From contig DATLAV010000260.1 of assembly GCA_035527235.1 (NCBI GenBank), positions 1-6,502 of the forward strand: a DNA stretch of 6,502 nucleotides, given 5' to 3'. Position 1 is the first letter of the stretch; every line of letters begins with the position of its first letter. This DNA is from BS750m-G28 sp035527235 (GTDB lineage Archaea; Thermoproteota; Bathyarchaeia; TCS64). Below are positions 1 to 5,739 of this stretch, piece after piece. The translations under genes were made by a program, and so were the position numbers. The notes beneath the pieces are model-generated. The model was not told the DNA's origin and did not search any database. It saw only the letters and a list, made by a program, of their open reading frames with translations.

Positions 1-870
1 CGGAACCTTCCCCATCTCCTGTTCGTTGGGCCGGCAGGGGTGGGCAAGACGACGAGCATCCTAGCCCTCGCTCGGGACATGTACGGTCCGGCGTACCAGA
101 GCTTCATCCTCGAGCTCAACGCTAGCGACGAGAGGGGCATCAACGTCATCAGAGACAAGGTAAAGAACTTCGCCAGGACCGCTGCGATCACCAGCGAGGT
201 CCCATTCAAGATACTCATCATGGACGAGGCCGACAGCCTCACGACCGCCGCACAGCACGCCCTTCGCAGAACAATGGAGATCTACACACGGACCTGCCGC
301 TTCTGCCTGATAGGTAACTACTCCGAGAACATCATAGAGCCCATCCAGAGCCGCTGCAGCATCTTCAGGTTTAGCCCACTCAGCGAAGAGGACCTGCGGG
401 GCTGGGTCAGGATGATAGCCGAGAGAGAGAACGTGAAACTGATCCCAGAAGGGCTAGACGCAATATTCGAGGCCTGCGAGGGTGACCTCAGGAAGGCAAC
501 AAACCTCCTCCAGGCGGCAGCCGCCACCCAAGGCAGCTTGGTCGACGACATCGCCATCTACGGCGTCCTCGGCCGTGTGAGCCCGGGAAAGATCAGGGAT
601 CTGATCAATTTGGGCCTCAAGGGTAACTTCCTTGACGCCAGGGAGATGTTAAGAACTCTCCTCATTGATGAGGGGCTGGCAGCAGAGGACATCATACGCA
701 TAATGTACTCGGAGCTCCTGAAGCTGGCCATCCCTGAACGCCAGAAGGTAGCCCTCTCGGACGCGATCGGAGAGATAGACTACCGACTGACCCAGGGAGC
801 CAGGCCAGAGATCCAGTTGAGCGCCCTGGTCGCCAAGCTGGCTCTAGCCGGGGAAGAGATGAAATCATGA
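1..870 (+). CDS. rfcS: Replication factor C small subunit (5' partial)
   Basis: AAA+ ATPase subunit of the clamp loader, which opens the PCNA ring and places it on primer-template junctions. The reading frame is open from base 1, so the start lies outside the window; 289 residues are visible and roughly 35-40 N-terminal residues are probably missing, given a usual length near 325. In visible numbering there is a Walker A motif GPAGVGKT (10-17), the conserved LELNASDERG segment (about 37-46), Walker B with DEAD (75-78), a sensor 1 Asn (about 106), the small-subunit SRC motif (117-119) that supplies the arginine finger in trans, and sensor 2 GDLRKATN (161-168). The remainder fits the helical collar domain. 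The GTG at 40 lies inside Walker A and is not a start. The last codons overlap rfcL, which implies translational coupling and matched subunit supply. The assignment is secure. Confidence 0.97.
   Translation, partial: RNLPHLLFVGPAGVGKTTSILALARDMYGPAYQSFILELNASDERGINVIRDKVKNFARTAAITSEVPFKILIMDEADSLTTAAQHALRRTMEIYTRTCRFCLIGNYSENIIEPIQSRCSIFRFSPLSEEDLRGWVRMIAERENVKLIPEGLDAIFEACEGDLRKATNLLQAAAATQGSLVDDIAIYGVLGRVSPGKIRDLINLGLKGNFLDAREMLRTLLIDEGLAAEDIIRIMYSELLKLAIPERQKVALSDAIGEIDYRLTQGARPEIQLSALVAKLALAGEEMKS
867..870 (+). other. rfcS stop / rfcL start overlap (ATGA)
   Basis: The ATG of rfcL (867-869) overlaps the TGA of rfcS (868-870). There is no strong Shine-Dalgarno sequence, only a purine-rich stretch GGGGAAGAGATG at 850-861. 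This suggests rfcL is translated by ribosomes finishing rfcS. Confidence 0.85.
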
Positions 871-2294
871 CTGAAGAGAGCCAGCCCTGGGCCAGCAGGT
901 TCAGTCCCTGCACCCAGGAGGAGCTTGTGGGGAACGACAGGGCGATCAGGCAGCTCAAGAGCTGGATCAAGTCATGGGACAAGGTGATCCCCAAGCAGCG
1001 AGCGGTCTTCCTATTTGGACCGCCCGGCGTCGGTAAGACAATCAGCGTCGTCGTGCTCTCCAAGGACCTGGATCTCGACCTCCTCGAGGTGAACGCCAGC
1101 GATTATCGCACGAAGAAGAGGCTTGAGTCCTTCATCGGAAGGTCTGCCCAGCAGAGGATCACCATCACCGGGAAACGACGCATCATCATGTTCGACGAGA
1201 TGGAGGGAATCAGCGGCGTCCAAGACAGAGGAGGGATATCGGCCATCGCCTCCATCATCAAGGAGACCAGGGTCCCCATAGTCCTCGTGGCCACGAGCAT
1301 CGGAGAGAGCTGGGAGGAGAAATTCAAGCCCCTCGTCGACATCTCATCGCCCATCGAGTTCGATCCCATACCTTTCGGCGAGGTCTACAAGAGGTTGGAG
1401 ACGATCGCTGACAAACTGGACCTGGAGGTGGACGGCGAAGTGATGGACCTCATGGCGGACCGCTGCAGGGGAGACCTGAGGTCCTGCATCAACGACCTTG
1501 AGGCCATAGCGAGGGGTCGGAAGAAGATCACGATGGCGGATGCCGAGAACATCGGATACAGGGACAGGAAGGACTACACGCCCGACGCCCTGATGAAGAT
1601 GTTCTCAGCCAAGACCCTCTGGGAGGCGAGGAGGGTCATCTCATCCGCCCACATCGATTACGACACTCTCTTCGACTGGATCTACGAGAACCTCCCCGTC
1701 GTCCTCGACGATCCCGAAGACCTCGCCGAGGGGATGGAAGCCCTTTCTAGGGCAGATATTCATCAGACCAGGGGCAGTCGTTCCCAAGACTATAGACTCC
1801 TCAAATACATGTTCAACGCGATGACCGGGGGCGTCGCGCTTGCCCGGAGGCGGTCAAAGGGAGCGGGTCTCCTCAAGTTGGTGAGGACGAAGATCGCGGA
1901 GCTCGGTTTCCCGCCCAACGCGTTCAGCGTCATGGAGTCCCCCGAAGGAATCACGATCAAGCCCATCAGGTACCTCAAGGACGACTGGAGGAGGGTGGAC
2001 ACGGCCCTGAGGGGCATCGGAGCCCAGTGGGTACGCGGAAGCAGCTGCTGGGGCCTCCCGTACTTCAGGTCCCCCCAGCTCGTTTGGAGGTATCGAAGAA
2101 CCTACCATAGCCGGCGGAGGCTCAAGAGCGTCGCTGCAAGGTTGGCAGAAAAGTGCTACATAGGATCCAAGGAGGCCATCGCCGATGTGATACCCCTCCT
2201 CAAGATCATCTACAAGAACGATGCTGCCATGGCCCAGGGCATATCAAAATGGCTGGGGCTAGACGAGAAGGAGTCCGAGTGGCTGAAATCATGA
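867..2294 (+). CDS. rfcL: Replication factor C large subunit
   Basis: Large AAA+ subunit of the archaeal clamp loader, expected to assemble as one RfcL with four RfcS. Its 475 residues show an N-terminal segment typical of RfcL (PWASRFSP, ELVGNDRAIRQLKSWI), Walker A GPPGVGKT (51-58), LEVNASDYRTKKRLE (73-87), Walker B IIMFDEMEG (106-114), a sensor 1 region at 138-148, and sensor 2 GDLRSCINDLEAIA (202-215). It lacks the SRC motif, as expected for a large subunit. The collar domain starts near 235 and its end is recognisable as WRYRRTYHSRRRLKSVAARL through PLLKIIYKND (407-452). Between these family-like parts, about residues 330-405 look like extra sequence rich in aromatic and basic residues. 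The C-terminus ends EWLKS with no recognisable PCNA-interacting peptide, which many archaeal RfcL proteins carry. The ATG shares bases with the rfcS stop codon (ATGA), so the two are co-translated from one message. Confidence 0.96.
   Translation: MTEESQPWASRFSPCTQEELVGNDRAIRQLKSWIKSWDKVIPKQRAVFLFGPPGVGKTISVVVLSKDLDLDLLEVNASDYRTKKRLESFIGRSAQQRITITGKRRIIMFDEMEGISGVQDRGGISAIASIIKETRVPIVLVATSIGESWEEKFKPLVDISSPIEFDPIPFGEVYKRLETIADKLDLEVDGEVMDLMADRCRGDLRSCINDLEAIARGRKKITMADAENIGYRDRKDYTPDALMKMFSAKTLWEARRVISSAHIDYDTLFDWIYENLPVVLDDPEDLAEGMEALSRADIHQTRGSRSQDYRLLKYMFNAMTGGVALARRRSKGAGLLKLVRTKIAELGFPPNAFSVMESPEGITIKPIRYLKDDWRRVDTALRGIGAQWVRGSSCWGLPYFRSPQLVWRYRRTYHSRRRLKSVAARLAEKCYIGSKEAIADVIPLLKIIYKNDAAMAQGISKWLGLDEKESEWLKS
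1854..2081 (+). other. Probable lineage-specific insert within RfcL
   Basis: Codons for about residues 330-405 of RfcL. In the archaeal RfcL proteins I recall, the GGVALAR helix leads within a short distance to the conserved R/Y-rich helix seen here as WRYRRTYHSRRR. Here about 75 residues intervene. They hold a predicted helix (LLKLVRTKIAELG), a strand-like piece (GITIKPI), a second helix (DDWRRVDTALRGIG) and an AQW...SSCWGLPYF segment. The helix, small-W, loop, W-x-LP order loosely recalls HARP-like or other small ssDNA-binding modules, but that resemblance is only a visual impression. Codon choice matches the rest of the gene, so recent transfer is unlikely. Boundaries are approximate. Confidence 0.45.
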
Positions 2295-2297
2295 ATT

Positions 2298-2335
2298 AAT
2301 GGTTATCTGAAAATCAGATCGACCATTTTACACGT
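2298..2335 (+). terminator. Hairpin after rfcL
   Basis: Four bases after the rfcL stop lies a nested inverted repeat. AATGGT (2298-2303) pairs with ACCATT (2322-2327), and ATCTGA (2305-2310) pairs with TCAGAT (2314-2319) around an AAA loop. TTTTA follows directly and a second T-run lies at 2335-2338. Archaeal termination depends mainly on T-tracts, so the hairpin may instead protect the mRNA 3' end. It sits in the convergent gap before the gene on the other strand; the rest of that 135-base gap shows only weak short inverted repeats (TAGTA/TACTA at 2396-2413 and CAAGA/TCTTG at 2358-2371). Confidence 0.5.
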
Positions 2336-2429
2336 TTTGAGTATGCCCAGAACCCCCCAAGAGTGGTCTTGAGGTGTAGTGTATGCCATCCGAGATAGTA
2401 CCGATGGATACTAGGCTGAAATGTCTATC

Positions 2430-3038
2430 CTAATCATCCTTCTTCCTGAGGTTAAAGAGGAGGCGATCGTACTCGGACCGTATGTCCTCAAGCTGTTTCT
2501 CGATCTTCGTGGTCGTCTCCAAGAGCTCCCTCTGGGATCCCTGGACGCCTTTCACGAGTTCGCCGAGGTACTGCATCTTACCCTGAGTCATCAGGGGTGT
2601 CCCCTCGTCCTGAGTCTCCCTCAACATCAGGATCGACTTGATTACCTCGGAGGGACTCAACTGCACGTCCCTGCAAAGGGCTATGAAATCGGTGATCTTG
2701 ACGAGGGCCTGCCTCAGCTCCTCGACGGAAGCCCTCGAGTCGATGGCCGCGCCCTCCTCGCCCTCGGTGAGAGTCTCCTCGAAGACCTCCAGCCGCTCCC
2801 TTATGTCCAACGAGAGCCTCTGGAAGGTCGGGACGTTCTCCGGCCTCATGATGAAGAGGTACTCCTTGAGCTCCTTAACGAGCTCGCCCACGAGCCTGAC
2901 TCGGTCCCCCGTCTTCGCCCAGACCTCCTCGGGGGAGAGCCGCTCGACGAATGTACTCGTCGTGATCTCTATAGCGATCTCCCGTACGATGGTCTCCAAC
3001 TCATCGATCCTGTTACCGAAGCGATCCAGCATTGACAT
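2430..3038 (-). CDS. Hypothetical helical / coiled-coil protein
   Basis: I do not recognise this 202-residue protein. It is charged, rich in Glu, Leu, Arg and Lys, has no Cys or His cluster, no signal peptide and no membrane segment, and reads as nearly all alpha-helical. Heptad-like stretches occur at about 8-25 (RIDELETIVREI), 46-60, 70-92, and most clearly at 155-199, where LGELVKGVQGSQRELLE continues through IEKQLEDIRSEYDRLL. The only tryptophan is at residue 40. Codon use is GC3-rich and like the neighbours, which supports this strand; the open frame opposite is in codon register with it and has the Leu/Pro/His-rich composition of an antisense shadow. A second ATG lies two codons in (3030-3032) and either could be the start. 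It converges on rfcL and diverges from the PLP enzyme gene, so it is probably monocistronic. A cytosolic scaffold or nucleoid- or chaperone-like role is possible, but no function can be assigned. Confidence 0.82.
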   Translation of the reverse strand: MSMLDRFGNRIDELETIVREIAIEITTSTFVERLSPEEVWAKTGDRVRLVGELVKELKEYLFIMRPENVPTFQRLSLDIRERLEVFEETLTEGEEGAAIDSRASVEELRQALVKITDFIALCRDVQLSPSEVIKSILMLRETQDEGTPLMTQGKMQYLGELVKGVQGSQRELLETTTKIEKQLEDIRSEYDRLLFNLRKKDD

Positions 3039-3072
3039 CTAAGAACTCACATTCAACCAGAATGTCATTCAC

Positions 3073-3080
3073 GTTTAAAG
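3073..3080 (-). promoter_or_regulatory. Candidate TATA box for the coiled-coil protein gene
   Basis: On the - strand this reads CTTTAAAC, preceded by the purine-rich AAAGGT that could act as a BRE. Its centre is about 38 bases upstream of the ATG at 3038, which would give a short leader of about 10-14 bases. No strong Shine-Dalgarno sequence lies before the start, as is common for first genes in archaea. The match is by eye only. Confidence 0.45.
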
Positions 3081-3137
3081 ACCTTTCCGGGATGACACTC
3101 GGCTCTCATCATGGGACAATCAACTCCGCGATACAGA

Positions 3138-3144
3138 CATATAG
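3138..3144 (+). promoter_or_regulatory. Candidate TATA box for the PLP enzyme gene
   Basis: CATATAG lies about 33 bases before the ATG at 3174. With the usual spacing to the initiation site, transcription would begin about 8 bases before that ATG, giving a nearly leaderless message. This favours the start at 3174 over the in-frame ATG at 3111, which would lie upstream of the promoter. The 135-base divergent gap 3039-3173 therefore carries back-to-back promoters and nothing else that I can identify. Confidence 0.45.
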
Positions 3145-3173
3145 AGCGTCGTTCCCACCGTTCACTGATAGTA

Positions 3174-4226
3174 ATGAGACTAAGCGCTCTTCCAAGGGTG
3201 AGACTGTCAAACCTTCCAACGCCGTTGCAGGAACTGCCGAACCTCACCAAGGAGCTCGGTGGGCCGAGGATATACGTGAAGAGGGATGACCTGACGGGTC
3301 TCGCCTTCGGAGGGAATAAGGCCAGGAAGCTGGAGTACCTGATGGGAGACGCCCTCAAGAACAGGGCGGACATACTGGTCACAGGCGCCGGATTCCACTC
3401 GAACTGGTGCACCCAGACCGTCGCCGCAGGCAGGCGGCTGGGGCTCAAGACGATCCTGGTCAAGAGCGGCCCGAGGGACGGCTACGACCCCGATGAATAT
3501 GACGGCAACCACCTTCTCCACTTCCTGATGGGCGCCGAGATCAAGGTGCTCAAGGAGGGGGCTACCGAGGCCAGGGCCAAGATCGTAGAGGATCTCAGGG
3601 CGAAGGGCAGGAGGCCCTACTCGATGCCCGTCGGGGGATCGACGCCCCTCGGCGCTGCGGGCTACATGAACGCCATGCTCGAGCTCGTGGGCCAGTCAGT
3701 GGACAAGGGAGTGAAGATTGACTATCTCGTCCACGCCACCGGGTCCGGCGGCACGCAAGCGGGCCTCGTAGCAGGCGCAAAGGCACTAAACTCGGGGATC
3801 AAAGTACTGGGCGTCACGACGGGAAGCAGGACAGGTGGGAGACAGAAGGAGAGGATCAAGGAGCTGACGGCCAAGACCGCCGAGTTCCTGGAGCTGGACA
3901 TCAAAATCGCGGACGACGACGTCAACATCTTCGATAAGTACGCGGAGGGCTACGGATACATGGTCGACGCCAAGGCCGAGGCCATCAAGATGCTGGCAGA
4001 GACCGAGGGGCTCTTCATCGACCCCGTCTACACGGCGTCGGCGATGGCGGGGCTCATTGACCTATGCAGGGACGGCTACTTCAAGGAGGACGACAACGTC
4101 GTGTTCCTCCATACGGGTGGGACGGCCGCCCTCTTCGCCTACAAGGACCCCCTCAAGGCATACGGTCTTGGCAAGGAAATGCCCTGGAAGATCCCCGAGT
4201 GGAGTCCGGACGCCGTGGGTCATTAA
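3174..4226 (+). CDS. PLP-dependent enzyme, D-cysteine desulfhydrase / ACC deaminase family
   Basis: Fold-type II PLP enzyme, cytosolic. The likely reaction is D-cysteine to pyruvate, H2S and ammonia. From the ATG at 3174 it has 350 residues, close to the family norm. The PLP-binding Lys is K49 in FGGNKARKLEYL (45-56). The active-site loop GAGFHSNWCTQ (71-81) carries Ser76 and Asn77, the phosphate-binding loop is GSGGT (190-194), and Tyr260 and Tyr286 (DPVYTASAMAGL) match family tyrosines. At the two positions used to tell the subfamilies apart, ACC deaminases have Glu and Leu (DPVYE, HLGG), while this protein has Thr287 (VYT) and Thr314 (HTGG), as in D-cysteine desulfhydrases such as DcyD. 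L-cysteate sulfo-lyase and related specificities remain possible. Trp78 replaces the usual His or Gln after SN. The in-frame ATG at 3111 would add 21 basic residues unlike the family. The gene stands alone, flanked by genes on the opposite strand. Confidence 0.9.
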   Translation: MRLSALPRVRLSNLPTPLQELPNLTKELGGPRIYVKRDDLTGLAFGGNKARKLEYLMGDALKNRADILVTGAGFHSNWCTQTVAAGRRLGLKTILVKSGPRDGYDPDEYDGNHLLHFLMGAEIKVLKEGATEARAKIVEDLRAKGRRPYSMPVGGSTPLGAAGYMNAMLELVGQSVDKGVKIDYLVHATGSGGTQAGLVAGAKALNSGIKVLGVTTGSRTGGRQKERIKELTAKTAEFLELDIKIADDDVNIFDKYAEGYGYMVDAKAEAIKMLAETEGLFIDPVYTASAMAGLIDLCRDGYFKEDDNVVFLHTGGTAALFAYKDPLKAYGLGKEMPWKIPEWSPDAVGH

Positions 4227-4230
4227 CACC

Positions 4231-4240
4231 TTCTTTTTTT
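4231..4240 (+). terminator. T-tract terminator after the PLP enzyme gene
   Basis: TTCTTTTTTT begins four bases after the stop codon. A T-run of this kind on the non-template strand is the main intrinsic termination signal in archaea. It overlaps the left arm of an inverted repeat, TTTCATC (4238-4244) and GATGAAA (4252-4258) with a 7-base loop. Confidence 0.6.
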
Positions 4241-4274
4241 CATCATTCTTCGATGAAAGGATATGCGTGCTTAG

Positions 4275-4312
4275 TTGGCTCATCAGTTATATGAATCAGA
4301 GTATTGAGCCAA
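4275..4312. repeat. 8-bp inverted repeat in convergent gap
   Basis: TTGGCTCA (4275-4282) and TGAGCCAA (4305-4312) are perfect inverted copies around a 22-base AT-rich spacer, which itself contains ATCAG twice (4282-4286 and 4295-4299). It lies downstream of both the PLP enzyme gene and endA, so it may form a 3'-end hairpin in either transcript. No long T-run follows it on the - strand. Confidence 0.5.
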
Positions 4313-4358
4313 TTCAAAACCGACGCAAGAACGGGCTTCGAGATATTTTCAGATCCTT

Positions 4359-4913
4359 CTAGGGGCGCCACCACTTGAAGCTGAGGAAGCTGATCTCTTC
4401 CCCGTCGACGAGAGCGATCATGAAGGTCTTCCTCACCGTTGTCGCTAGCCTACCGGCTTTCACTATCTCCGTCGCCGATAGACCATCTCCTTTTCCCTTC
4501 ACCTGAACGATGTAGGGGGCGTGATCTATCCCCGGTCCATGCTCATATACGGCGAAGTCGCACCCATATTTGATGCCGGGGGTGACTACGAAGCCCTTGT
4601 CCCTCAGGCTGCTGTAGACTGTATAATGATCGTCAAAGCCCTCGAGTATCCCCCTTGCCAGGGCCTTCAGCCGTTCCGGGGTCACCTTGGCGGCATCCTC
4701 GCCCTGAACCACGTCTATGACGCCCCTCTCAAGGAGGTAGACACCCTCAATGGGGTCGAGGACGAGGGGCGTATCGAATCCTTCCTTAGGCTTGGCCACC
4801 CCCAGGGGCTTTCCATAATATCTGGAGCTGTAGAGGGTCTGGGCCTCCGCGGGGTTCCAGACGATGAGCCTACTATCCGCGAGGAGCTCAACGTCGGCTA
4901 TCTTTCCCGACAT
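4359..4913 (-). CDS. endA: tRNA-splicing endonuclease (tRNA-intron lyase)
   Basis: Cuts introns from pre-tRNAs at bulge-helix-bulge sites, leaving 2',3'-cyclic phosphate and 5'-OH ends. The 184 residues match the size of the archaeal catalytic subunit. The N-terminal domain covers about 1-90, including PIEGVYLLERGVI (54-66). The C-terminal nuclease domain begins at HYTVYSSLRDKGFVVTPG (96-113). The catalytic triad is visible as Tyr116 (GIKYG), His131 (GIDHAPYIVQV) and Lys162 (TVRKTF). It could act as a homotetramer or as the catalytic part of a two-subunit enzyme; no second, non-catalytic paralogue is in the window. The ATG at 4911-4913 follows the upstream gene's stop codon by 11 bases, and a weak Shine-Dalgarno-like AGGGA overlaps that stop. 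Co-transcription with the DUF47/PhoU-like gene is likely. Confidence 0.96.
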   Translation of the reverse strand: MSGKIADVELLADSRLIVWNPAEAQTLYSSRYYGKPLGVAKPKEGFDTPLVLDPIEGVYLLERGVIDVVQGEDAAKVTPERLKALARGILEGFDDHYTVYSSLRDKGFVVTPGIKYGCDFAVYEHGPGIDHAPYIVQVKGKGDGLSATEIVKAGRLATTVRKTFMIALVDGEEISFLSFKWWRP

Positions 4914-4924
4914 GTCCGTGTTCC

Positions 4925-5578
4925 CTAGAGGGCTAGCATCCTTATGAGGTCCGCCTCGTCCGAGGCCGTGTCAACCATCTCCTCGATCTTCGTGGAGATG
5001 TCCCTCAGGGTAAGTATCAGGGGAAGGGGCTCCCCACATGTGATGATGTTCACGTCGAGGTCCCTGTGGAGCTGATCGACCCTCCTCTCAGCTACCTCCA
5101 GCTCGCTTGAAAGCTCAAGGGATCTGCTGGCGTTGAACCCCAGGCTAATCATGCTCTCCCTGAGCTTGATGAGGGTGTCGAAGGCGGCGTCCGCCATCTC
5201 GAGGAGGCTAGCGCCAAGGTTGGAGGGTATCTTCCACTTCCTCTCCCCTATCGCGCAGAGGCGAACTCCGGCGGATTCGATGTGGTCGATGACCTCGGCG
5301 TCCTTTAATATAAGGCGGTAGAGGTCCTCCCTGTTGAACAGGACGCTCCCAGACTCGTGGAGCTCCTTCATTATGTTCCTCTTGATCTCGATGGAATCAA
5401 GCTGTATCTTCTCCACCTCATCTAGAAGGCCCCGCATACCGTCGAACTCCGCCTTGACGAGCCTATCGATCATAAGGAGAATCTTGCGGTAGATCTCGAC
5501 AACCAGACGCGTGTGGTCCTGTATCATCATCAGCAAGTTACGGAGTGTCCGGTCCTCGCTCTCTACTGGAAAAACCAT
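4925..5578 (-). CDS. DUF47 / PhoU-like protein
   Basis: This 217-residue all-helical cytosolic protein looks like a member of the DUF47 (PhoU-related) family, usually about 210-220 residues long. Two similar helical repeats are visible. The first has EKIQLDSIEIKRNIMKEL (56-73), a spacer, and NREDLYRLILKDAEVIDHIE (82-101). The second has ELEVAERRVDQLHRDL (159-174), a spacer, and LRDISTKIEEMVDTASDEAD (191-210). The acidic E/D-x3-D spacing in these helices is the type PhoU-like proteins use to bind metal clusters. Many family members lie next to a Pit-type phosphate transporter and are thought to regulate it; no transporter is present here and the neighbour is endA, so the substrate or partner is open. 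The ATG at 5578 has a Shine-Dalgarno AGGTG five bases upstream. Family assignment is from pattern, without a search. Confidence 0.82.
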   Translation of the reverse strand: MVFPVESEDRTLRNLLMMIQDHTRLVVEIYRKILLMIDRLVKAEFDGMRGLLDEVEKIQLDSIEIKRNIMKELHESGSVLFNREDLYRLILKDAEVIDHIESAGVRLCAIGERKWKIPSNLGASLLEMADAAFDTLIKLRESMISLGFNASRSLELSSELEVAERRVDQLHRDLDVNIITCGEPLPLILTLRDISTKIEEMVDTASDEADLIRMLAL

Positions 5579-5583
5579 CTTGG

Positions 5584-5588
5584 CACCT
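5584..5588 (-). promoter_or_regulatory. Ribosome binding site of the DUF47 gene
   Basis: On the - strand AGGTG matches the archaeal anti-Shine-Dalgarno complement (GGAGGTGATC), with a 5-base spacer (CCAAG) before the ATG at 5578. It fixes this start and implies a leadered transcript. Confidence 0.65.
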
Positions 5589-5622
5589 ATAATCTCTGAT
5601 TTGTTGATATATTGATCTCAAG

Positions 5623-5633
5623 GCTTATTAAGC
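5623..5633 (-). promoter_or_regulatory. Candidate TATA element / palindrome upstream of the DUF47 gene
   Basis: GCTTATTAAGC is a perfect palindrome around one base; on the - strand it contains CTTAATAAG, a plausible TATA box. It would place the transcription start near 5602, leaving a leader of about 24 bases that includes the ribosome binding site. A nearer AT-rich element (5606-5613, GATATATT) would start the RNA downstream of the binding site, so it fits less well. Another TATA-like stretch, AAGTTTAAC, lies just upstream at about 5634-5642. Confidence 0.4.
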
Positions 5634-5649
5634 GTTAAACTTTCTGAAC

Positions 5650-5659
5650 GAGATATCTC
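5650..5659. repeat. 10-bp palindrome GAGATATCTC
   Basis: A perfect 10-base palindrome in the 161-base gap between the zinc-ribbon gene and the DUF47 gene, about 20 bases upstream of the TATA candidate at 5623-5633. An ATCTCAA word occurs here (5655-5661) and again near 5614-5620. The position would suit an activator or repressor site, but short palindromes also arise by chance in AT-rich sequence. Confidence 0.3.
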
Positions 5660-5739
5660 AAATTGAAAATTTATGATCGTCAGTATAGAAGGTCCCCATT
5701 TTCAGGCGGTTCATCCATCTGAGACTTTTCCTGACTCCC

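Noticed and set aside
2340..2429. Short inverted repeats CAAGA/TCTTG, CCATC/GATGG and TAGTA/TACTA after rfcL
   Set aside because: All are five base pairs long with mismatches around them, about what chance gives in such a stretch; none is followed by a T-run.
2421..3035. 204-residue open frame on the + strand opposite the coiled-coil gene
   Set aside because: It is in codon register with the - strand gene, so Glu codons there read as Leu here. Its Leu/Pro/His/Gly-rich product has no family features, while the - strand product is well ordered.
3111..3173. Upstream ATG extending the PLP enzyme by 21 residues
   Set aside because: The added residues are basic and unlike family N-termini, and the start would lie upstream of the best TATA candidate (3138-3144).
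4273..4300. Possible C/D box RNA on the - strand (CTGA and CTGATGA words)
   Set aside because: The boxes are not arranged with a proper C box upstream and D box downstream at guide-length spacing, and the C-like box does not match the consensus purine position.
4325..4345. GGCTTCGAGATA resembling a tRNA T-loop
   Set aside because: No acceptor stem, anticodon arm or D-arm could be fitted around it.
4057..4362. Small + strand open frames overlapping the end of the PLP enzyme gene
   Set aside because: Arg/Ser/Pro-rich shadow translations in other frames of a clearly conserved gene, running into non-coding sequence.
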